In this document: positions 59,213 through 64,000 of the stretch, piece after piece
Layout of the letters: each line of letters opens with the position of its first letter
How positions within the stretch are numbered: position 1 is the stretch's first letter
Source of the DNA: Iamia majanohamensis
GTDB lineage: Bacteria; Actinomycetota; Acidimicrobiia; Acidimicrobiales; Iamiaceae
Direction: 5' to 3'
Assembly: GCF_028532485.1 (NCBI RefSeq)
Contig: NZ_CP116942.1
Location: 2,542,001-2,606,000 of the forward strand
DNA length: 64,000 bases
Notes under the pieces: generated by a model
Databases searched by the model: none
Seen by the model: the letters and a program-made list of their open reading frames with translations, nothing else
Told to the model about the DNA's origin: nothing
Translations under genes and position numbers: made by a program

Positions 59213-59923
59213 GTGCCCACCCCCCACATCTCCGCCGCCCCCGGCGACTTCGCCCCCGTGTGCCTCATGCCCGGCGACCCCCGCCGGGCCCGCCACGTCG
59301 CCGAGACCTTCCTCGACGACGCCCGCCTGGTCACCGACGTCCGCAGCATGGAGGGCTTCACCGGCACCTACGAGGGCCGGCCCGTGTCGGTGATGGCCCA
59401 CGGCATGGGCGTGCCGTCGGTGTCCATCTACGCCACCGAGCTGGTGCGCGACTACGGCGTGGGCACCCTCGTCCGCATCGGCTCCTGCGGCTCGGTGCAG
59501 CCCGACCTCGACCTCCGCAGCGTGGTGGTCGCCCTGGGGGCGTCGACCGACTCGGGCGTCAACCGCACCCGCTTCGGGGGCCACGACCTGGCCGCGGTGG
59601 CCGACTTCGCCCTGGCCCGGGCCGCGGTCGACGCCGCCGACGCCCTCGGCGTCGCCGTCCGGGTGGGCACCGTGTTCACCTCGGACCTCTTCTACGCCCC
59701 CGACCCCGCCATCAACGAGCTGGCCGCCCGGCTGGGCGCCCTGGCCGTGGAGATGGAGGCGGCCGGGCTCTACGGCGTGGCCGCCGAGCACGGCGCCCGG
59801 GCCCTCACCCTGCTCACCGTGTCGGACCACCTCCTCGACGACGCCCACCTCTCCTCCGACGACCGCCAGCGGTCCTTCGACGACATGGTCCGGGTCGCCC
59901 TCGCCACCGCCGTGGCCGCCTGA
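59213..59923 (+). CDS. deoD: Purine nucleoside phosphorylase (DeoD type)
   Basis: DeoD cleaves purine (deoxy)nucleosides with phosphate. The 236-residue protein has the hexameric PNP length. It shows CLMPGDPRRARHVAE (phosphate loop), MGVPSVSIYATEL, RIGSCGSVQ, VEMEAAGLYGVA and the catalytic Asp in VSDHLL. It is preceded by GGAGG and followed after four bases by the LLM oxidoreductase gene, so they are likely co-transcribed. Confidence 0.95.
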   Translation: MPTPHISAAPGDFAPVCLMPGDPRRARHVAETFLDDARLVTDVRSMEGFTGTYEGRPVSVMAHGMGVPSVSIYATELVRDYGVGTLVRIGSCGSVQPDLDLRSVVVALGASTDSGVNRTRFGGHDLAAVADFALARAAVDAADALGVAVRVGTVFTSDLFYAPDPAINELAARLGALAVEMEAAGLYGVAAEHGARALTLLTVSDHLLDDAHLSSDDRQRSFDDMVRVALATAVAA

Positions 59924-59927
59924 GCCC

Positions 59928-60839
59928 GTGCGCTTCTCGGTCTGGCCCGCATCCGTCCACGGCTTCGCGGACCTCGCCGCGGTGGTCGGCCACTGCGAGC
60001 GCACGGGCTGGGACGGCGCCTGGGTCATGGACCACTTCATGGGCGACCGGCCCGACGGCGCCCCCGACGACACCCCCGTGCTCGAGGCCCTCACCGTGCT
60101 GCCGGCCCTCGCGGCCCGGACCGAGCGCATCCGCCTCGGCCCCCTCGTGCTCGGGGGCACCTACCGGCACCCCGCCGTGGTGGCCAAGGCGGCCGCGACC
60201 CTCGACGAGCTGAGCGGCGGCCGGTTCGTCCTCGGCCTCGGCGCCGGATGGCAGGTGAACGAGCACGCCGCCTACGGCATCGACCTCCTGCCGGTGCGGG
60301 AGCGCCTGGACCGCTTCGAGGAGTCCTGCGCCGCCATCCGCTCCCTGCTCACCGAGGACCGCACCACCCTCGTCGGCGACCACGTCACCCTCAACGACGC
60401 CCCGTGCCGGCCCACCCCGCCGCCCGGTCGGGTCCCGATCCTCGTGGGGGCCAAGGGCGAGCGGCGGGGGCTGCGCATCGCCGCCCTCCACGCCGACGAG
60501 TGGAACTCCTGGGCCACCGTGGAGCAGCTCCGGCACCGCAGCGACGTGCTGGCCCGCCACTGCGCCGACGTCGGCCGCGACCCCGGCGCCATCCGCCGCT
60601 CCACCCAGGCCGTGGTGCACCTGGTCGACGACCCGGTCGAGGCCGACCGCCTCCGCGCCGAGCCCTCCTCCCGGCCCCGCCTGGTGGGCACGCCCGCGCA
60701 GCTGGTCGACCAGGTCGGCGCCTACGCCGAGGCCGGCCTGGACGAGCTCGTCGTGCCCGACTGGACCATGGGCACCGGGCCCGGGCGCCTCGAGGTGCTG
60801 GACCGGATCCAGGCCGAGGTCGCCCCCGCCTTCCGCTGA
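59928..60839 (+). CDS. LLM class, probably F420-dependent, oxidoreductase
   Basis: The 303-residue protein is a luciferase-like TIM barrel: FSVWPASVHGFADLAAVVGHCERTGWDGAW at the N-terminus, ALAARTERIRLGPLVLGG and GRFVLGLGAGW. A C-terminal TPAQLVDQVGAYAEAGLDEL follows. The last is typical of the actinobacterial F420-dependent subclass. Substrate unknown. The GTG starts four bases after the deoD stop. Confidence 0.9.
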   Translation: MRFSVWPASVHGFADLAAVVGHCERTGWDGAWVMDHFMGDRPDGAPDDTPVLEALTVLPALAARTERIRLGPLVLGGTYRHPAVVAKAAATLDELSGGRFVLGLGAGWQVNEHAAYGIDLLPVRERLDRFEESCAAIRSLLTEDRTTLVGDHVTLNDAPCRPTPPPGRVPILVGAKGERRGLRIAALHADEWNSWATVEQLRHRSDVLARHCADVGRDPGAIRRSTQAVVHLVDDPVEADRLRAEPSSRPRLVGTPAQLVDQVGAYAEAGLDELVVPDWTMGTGPGRLEVLDRIQAEVAPAFR

Positions 60840-60852
60840 GCGGCCGGGCCCG

Positions 60853-62121
60853 TCAGGCCGGGTCGGCCATGCGGCGGCGACGCTTGTCGGCGTACATCGC
60901 TGCGTCGGCCCGGCGCAGCACGTCCCGAGGCAGGTCGGTGGGACGGCGACCGGCGGTGCCGACGCTCGCCCCGGAGCCCGCCCCCCGCTCCCGGCTGGCC
61001 TCGGCGACGGCGCGCCGCAGGCTCGACTCCAGGGCGGCGGGGTCGGCCGCGGCCCGCCCGGTGGCCACGGCCACGAACTCGTCGCCGCCGACGCGCGCCA
61101 CCTCGACCTCCGGCCCGGCCGCCCCCTGCAGGGCGTCGGCCACCGCCACGAGGAGCGCATCGCCCGCCGCGTGGCCCTCGGCGTCGTTCACCGCCTTGAA
61201 GCCGTCGAGGTCGATGTAGGCGACCGTGAGCGCCGCCCCGGCACCCATCAGGTCGCGCAGCCGGTCGAGCAGCCAGGCCCGGTTCCCCAGCCCGGTGAGG
61301 GGGTCGCACTCGGCCCGGCGCCGCATCTCGTGCTCGGCGGCGCGCCGCTCGGTCACGTCCTCGAACGTGGCGACGACGGCGGTCACCGGCTCACCCTCCG
61401 ACGACAGGGTCAGCTCGACCTCCACGTCGCCTGCGTCGAGGTGGAGCAGGGACGTCAGCCGGCCGGCGGTGGCGCCCACGTGGGCCAACGAGGTCGCCAG
61501 CAGGTCGTGGTCGGCCGGCGCCACCGCGGCCGCCAGCCCCGCCCGCTTCAGCTCGACGGCGCTGAGGCCCAGGAGGACGCAGGCCGCGGCGTTGGCGAAC
61601 ACGGGGCGACCGGCGGGGTCGAGCAGCACCACGCCCACGGGCAGGACGTGGGCCAGGGTCTCGACCAGACCCGTGTGGTCGAGCCCGGTGGCGACGTCGC
61701 CGTCGTCGACCACCACCTCGCGGGTGCGGACGACCATCCCGTCGATGACGGGGTCGTCGAAGCGGTTGGTCGCGGTGATCTCGTACCGGCCGTAGGAGCC
61801 GTCCCCCCGCCGCATCCGCACCACCATGCTCCCCTCCCAGCCCGGGTCGGTGGTGAAGGCCTGGGCCCCGAGCTCGAGCACCTGCACGGTGTCGTCGGGG
61901 TGCATGTCCTCCAGGGTGTGGAGGCCGATGCCCAGGCCCCGGCCGATGAGCCCGCCCGGCGGGGCCAGGTTGGCCTTCACCGACCAGTCGGCGTCGAGGA
62001 CCATGATCGACTCCGCCAGGTGCGGCAGCAGCCGCTCCAGGAGGTCCGCGTCGACGCCCGTCCCGCCGATGCCGGGGCCGGCTGGCTCGGGACCGGTCCC
62101 ACTGCGGTCGGGTGACGCCAT
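60853..62121 (-). CDS. PAS-PAS-GGDEF diguanylate cyclase
   Basis: The 422-residue protein has two PAS-like sensor regions (about residues 20-140 and 145-250). A C-terminal GGDEF domain follows, with DPLTGLGNRAWLLDRLR, IDLDGFKAVND and the intact RVGGDEF catalytic motif. It has no membrane segment. It should make cyclic di-GMP in response to an unknown cytoplasmic signal. GGAGG lies four bases before the ATG. No EAL or PilZ gene is near. Confidence 0.93.
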   Translation of the reverse strand: MASPDRSGTGPEPAGPGIGGTGVDADLLERLLPHLAESIMVLDADWSVKANLAPPGGLIGRGLGIGLHTLEDMHPDDTVQVLELGAQAFTTDPGWEGSMVVRMRRGDGSYGRYEITATNRFDDPVIDGMVVRTREVVVDDGDVATGLDHTGLVETLAHVLPVGVVLLDPAGRPVFANAAACVLLGLSAVELKRAGLAAAVAPADHDLLATSLAHVGATAGRLTSLLHLDAGDVEVELTLSSEGEPVTAVVATFEDVTERRAAEHEMRRRAECDPLTGLGNRAWLLDRLRDLMGAGAALTVAYIDLDGFKAVNDAEGHAAGDALLVAVADALQGAAGPEVEVARVGGDEFVAVATGRAAADPAALESSLRRAVAEASRERGAGSGASVGTAGRRPTDLPRDVLRRADAAMYADKRRRRMADPA

Positions 62122-62176
62122 GGCCCTCCATCGGAGGCTCGGACGAGGACGTGAGGCCGGGAGCGGCCCTCGGTGC

Positions 62177-62253
62177 TGGTGGGGGCGGCCGGGATCGAAC
62201 CGACGACCTTCCGGGTGTAAGCCGGACGCTCTGGCCAACTGAGCTACGCCCCC
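62177..62253 (-). tRNA. tRNA-Val (anticodon TAC)
   Basis: Read on the minus strand a 77-base cloverleaf begins GGGGGCG, has the D-arm AGCTCAGTTGGCC, and an anticodon stem with the loop CTTACAC. The T-arm GGTTCGATCC follows, and the acceptor 3' strand is CGCCCCC. Discriminator A and an encoded CCA end it. Anticodon TAC reads GUA and related valine codons. Confidence 0.95.
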
Positions 62254-62296
62254 GCGGGAGGTGCGGGCCCCGACGGGCCGGGGCGACCCCCGGACG

Positions 62297-62839
62297 CTAC
62301 CGGTCGCCCGGCGGGCGGTCCCGGGGCCAGGCCCGACCGGCGGTGGCCCGGGCGTCGTCGGCCCCGCCCTGGATGCGGCCCAGGGCGACCAGGGCCCCGG
62401 CCGTCTCGTGCTGGAGCTCGGGCAGGTCGCGGGGCGGGAACCACCGCAGGCTGCGGATCTCGGGGCTGCGGGGCGCGGCCGCGTCGGGGTCGCACCCGGG
62501 CGCCACCCGGGCCCGGTACACCACGTCGACCCGCTGGGGCACGGGGTCGACCACCACCGCGGGCTCGCCCACGAGGACCACGTCGAGGCCCACCTCCTCG
62601 CGCACCTCGCGGAGGGCGGCGTCGGCCGGGTCCTCCCGCCGTTCGAGCAGCCCCCCGGGGACGCCCCACCGCCGCCGGTAGACGTGCTCGACGAGGAGGA
62701 GGGCGCCGTCGGCCCGCTCGATGAAGCACATCGACCCGACGGTGAACGACGGGGAGATGGTGCGCACCACCCGGCGCCGGGCGGGGGTCGGGAGCTGCTG
62801 GAAGAGCCGCAGCAACGTGCGGTGCAGCCCCGGGTGCAT
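62297..62839 (-). CDS. Nudix hydrolase
   Basis: The 180-residue protein has a Nudix box GGLLERREDPADAALREVREEVGL at about residues 62-85, complete in its Glu/Arg residues. The N-terminal part is basic and the C-terminal tail is Arg/Pro-rich. Substrate unknown. The ATG at 62839 has TAGGCT ending six bases upstream. It lies 10 bases after the IMPase-like gene on the same strand. Confidence 0.88.
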   Translation of the reverse strand: MHPGLHRTLLRLFQQLPTPARRRVVRTISPSFTVGSMCFIERADGALLLVEHVYRRRWGVPGGLLERREDPADAALREVREEVGLDVVLVGEPAVVVDPVPQRVDVVYRARVAPGCDPDAAAPRSPEIRSLRWFPPRDLPELQHETAGALVALGRIQGGADDARATAGRAWPRDRPPGDR

Positions 62840-62845
62840 CGGAGC

Positions 62846-62851
62846 AGCCTA
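62846..62851 (-). promoter_or_regulatory. -10 element (TAGGCT) of a leaderless promoter for the Nudix gene
   Basis: It ends six bases before the ATG at 62839 and overlaps the last codons of the IMPase-like gene. Confidence 0.45.
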
Positions 62852-63667
62852 CGGGTCGCCCGAGCCGGGCCCCGCGGCGGCACCGGGGCCGGGGTCCCGG
62901 AGCGGGAGGGGCCCGACGTCGGCGAAGGCCGTGGCCAGGGCCTCGGCCACCGCCGGGGTGGCGCCGGCGACGACCGGCCGCCGCACCGGGTCGCCGAGGT
63001 CGTGGAGGGCGCCGCCGTCCAGGCGGGCGACGGTGGCCCCCGCCTCCTGGCACGCCAGGGTGGCCCCCAGCACGTCCCACGGGGCGAGGCCCTCGGGGCT
63101 GCAGTCGAGGAAGCCGTCGAGGTGCCCGGCGGCCACCGCCACCAGGTCGAGGGCCGCGGCGCCGAGGGCCCGGCACTGGCCCCACCCGAGGTGGCGGGCG
63201 GGCAGCCCGTTGAGCCCGACGATGGCCTGGGTGAGGTCGGTGCACCCGCTGGCCGTGAGCCGGACGCCGTCGCGGAAGGCCCCGCCCCCCCGGACGGCGG
63301 TGGTGCGGGTGCCGTGCACCAGGTCGTCCACCAGGCCGACGCGGGGCCCGTCGGCGTCGACCACGCACAGGCTCGTGGCCCACCAGGAGATGCCCCGGGC
63401 CGCGTTGGTGCTGCCGTCCAGGGGGTCGACCACGACGGTGAGGTCGCGCCCCCGGCCGGTCCAGCCGCTCTCCTCGCTGTACACCGCGAGCCCGGCCCCG
63501 TTGAGCACCGCCACCGCGGCGGCGTCGGCGGCCAGGTCGCTCTTGTGCTGGCCCGGGACCGTGTCCGCCGACCCCCAGTCCGGGGTGGCGGCCAGGGCCC
63601 CGGCCACCGCCTCGGCGGCACGGCCCAGGGTGGCCAGGAGCTGCTCGTCGGACGGGCCGGGCGTCAT
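62849..63667 (-). CDS. Inositol monophosphatase family protein (second copy)
   Basis: The 272-residue protein has YSEESGW (metal-binding Glu), VVVDPLDGSTNAARG (the DPxDGT/S core) and the C-terminal APWDVLGATLACQEAGA. These make it an active-looking IMPase-superfamily phosphatase, possibly inositol-1-phosphatase or histidinol-phosphatase-like. The start is the ATG at 63667 with TACCGT ending seven bases before it. Confidence 0.9.
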   Translation of the reverse strand: MTPGPSDEQLLATLGRAAEAVAGALAATPDWGSADTVPGQHKSDLAADAAAVAVLNGAGLAVYSEESGWTGRGRDLTVVVDPLDGSTNAARGISWWATSLCVVDADGPRVGLVDDLVHGTRTTAVRGGGAFRDGVRLTASGCTDLTQAIVGLNGLPARHLGWGQCRALGAAALDLVAVAAGHLDGFLDCSPEGLAPWDVLGATLACQEAGATVARLDGGALHDLGDPVRRPVVAGATPAVAEALATAFADVGPLPLRDPGPGAAAGPGSGDP

Positions 63668-63674
63668 CGGGGCG

Positions 63675-63680
63675 ACGGTA
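63675..63680 (-). promoter_or_regulatory. -10 element (TACCGT) of a leaderless promoter for the IMPase-like gene
   Basis: It ends seven bases before the ATG at 63667. Confidence 0.5.
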
Positions 63681-63694
63681 GTGCCGCCCCGGGA

Positions 63695-63711
63695 GGCCCC
63701 GGACCGGGGCC
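63695..63711 (-). terminator. Hairpin after the MMPL gene
   Basis: GGCCCCGG and CCGGGGCC are perfect inverted copies around a single A. It lies eight bases after the stop of the MMPL gene. There is no T-run. Confidence 0.45.
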
Positions 63712-63719
63712 GCGGCCGG

Positions 63720-64000
63720 TCAGCCGGCGGCCACGACCTCCTCGCGCCGGGCCGTGGCGCCGGTGACGGGGTCGTCGTCGGGCGGGGTCGAGAGGCGCGC
63801 GCCGGGGCCGCCCCCGTCGCCGCGGGCGGACCCGCGGCGTCGGCCGGGCCACCACATGCGCCCCCCGCCGAGGTGGAGGATGGCCGGCAGCAGCAGCATG
63901 CGGGCCACCAGGGCGTCGAGGATGATGGCGATGCTCATGGCGAAGCCGAACTGCACCGTGGTCGTGCCCGGCTGGAGGATGTAGGAGGCGAACACGAAGG
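63720..64000 (-). CDS. MMPL family transporter, C-terminal end (5' part outside the window)
   Basis: The 93 visible codons encode the end of an RND/MMPL-type transporter. The last membrane helices contain FVFASYILQPGTTTVQFGFA and AIILDALVARMLLLPAILHLGG, a typical MMPL ending. An Arg/Gly/Asp-rich cytoplasmic tail of about 40 residues follows. Such proteins export lipids or other hydrophobic compounds. The frame is open at base 64000. Confidence 0.9.
   Translation of the reverse strand, partial: FVFASYILQPGTTTVQFGFAMSIAIILDALVARMLLLPAILHLGGGRMWWPGRRRGSARGDGGGPGARLSTPPDDDPVTGATARREEVVAAG

Noticed and set aside
62177-62253. tRNA-Val as an integration site of a mobile element
   Set aside because: No integrase, no repeated tRNA end and no change in gene type are found near it; both flanks are ordinary genes.

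Overview
The window is about 75% G+C, dense with genes, and has the codon use and gene families of a high-GC actinobacterium. The cues are a dcw cluster led by mraZ, a MurE with the meso-diaminopimelate DNPR motif, an F420-type luciferase-like oxidoreductase, PimB-like and polyprenol-phosphate-mannose-type glycosyltransferases, DUF3040, a DUF222/HNH protein, and an MtrA/MtrB/LpqB-like set. I would guess an Acidimicrobiia-type lineage, but that placement is inference from overall look, not from a marker gene. There is no sign of prophage, conjugative element, insertion sequence or CRISPR array. The region reads as core chromosome.

Layout: (1) 1-8043, minus strand, a cell wall/division operon mraZ-rsmH-ftsL-ftsI-murE-mraY-murD. 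It is driven by one good promoter, with 4-base start/stop overlaps along most of its length and no murF between murE and mraY. (2) 8096-10370, minus, an HNH protein, a MenC-like enzyme and a lipoate-ligase-like protein with overlapping ends. (3) 10426-17065, the most interesting region. A cobalamin riboswitch precedes two secreted minus-strand genes: an alpha/alpha-barrel (prenyltransferase-repeat) protein with DUF4214 repeats, and a membrane-anchored transcobalamin-beta-like (DUF4430-type) protein. Divergent from them is a complete ECF transporter (EcfT, fused double ATPase, S component). Together these look like a surface B12 capture and import system in which the two domains of animal transcobalamin/intrinsic factor occur as separate bacterial proteins. 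(4) 17019-23595, small proteins, a ROK sugar kinase and a MoxR-DUF58-transglutaminase operon. (5) 23722-36734, dinB, a lipoprotein, a Nudix hydrolase, a carboxylesterase, a polyprenol-phosphate mannose synthase-like enzyme, an inositol monophosphatase-like enzyme, the two-component/GerMN lipoprotein set, an acyl-CoA ligase, phosphofructokinase and glycerol kinase. (6) 36740-42560, a 42-residue peptide, an ACT protein, a TetR regulator with a perfect operator, a membrane protein, the DUF222/HNH protein, an aminotransferase and pyrophosphatase. (7) 42606-53224, a membrane zinc protease, a second ROK kinase, a release-factor-like (baeRF) protein, an SMC-like protein without a P-loop, an ArsA-HSP20 ATPase, an SRPBCC protein and a degenerate acyl-ligase-like protein. 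(8) 53323-64000, a large secreted repeat/PKD protein, a GT4 glycosyltransferase, queG, deoD, an LLM oxidoreductase, a GGDEF protein, tRNA-Val, a Nudix hydrolase, an IMPase-like enzyme and the C-terminal end of an MMPL transporter.

A recurring pattern runs through the window. Many genes have a TANNNT hexamer ending only 6-8 bases before the ATG/GTG, so their messages should start at or next to the start codon (leaderless). Genes inside operons, or with a longer leader, have a GGAGG-type ribosome binding site instead. I used this to choose several start codons.
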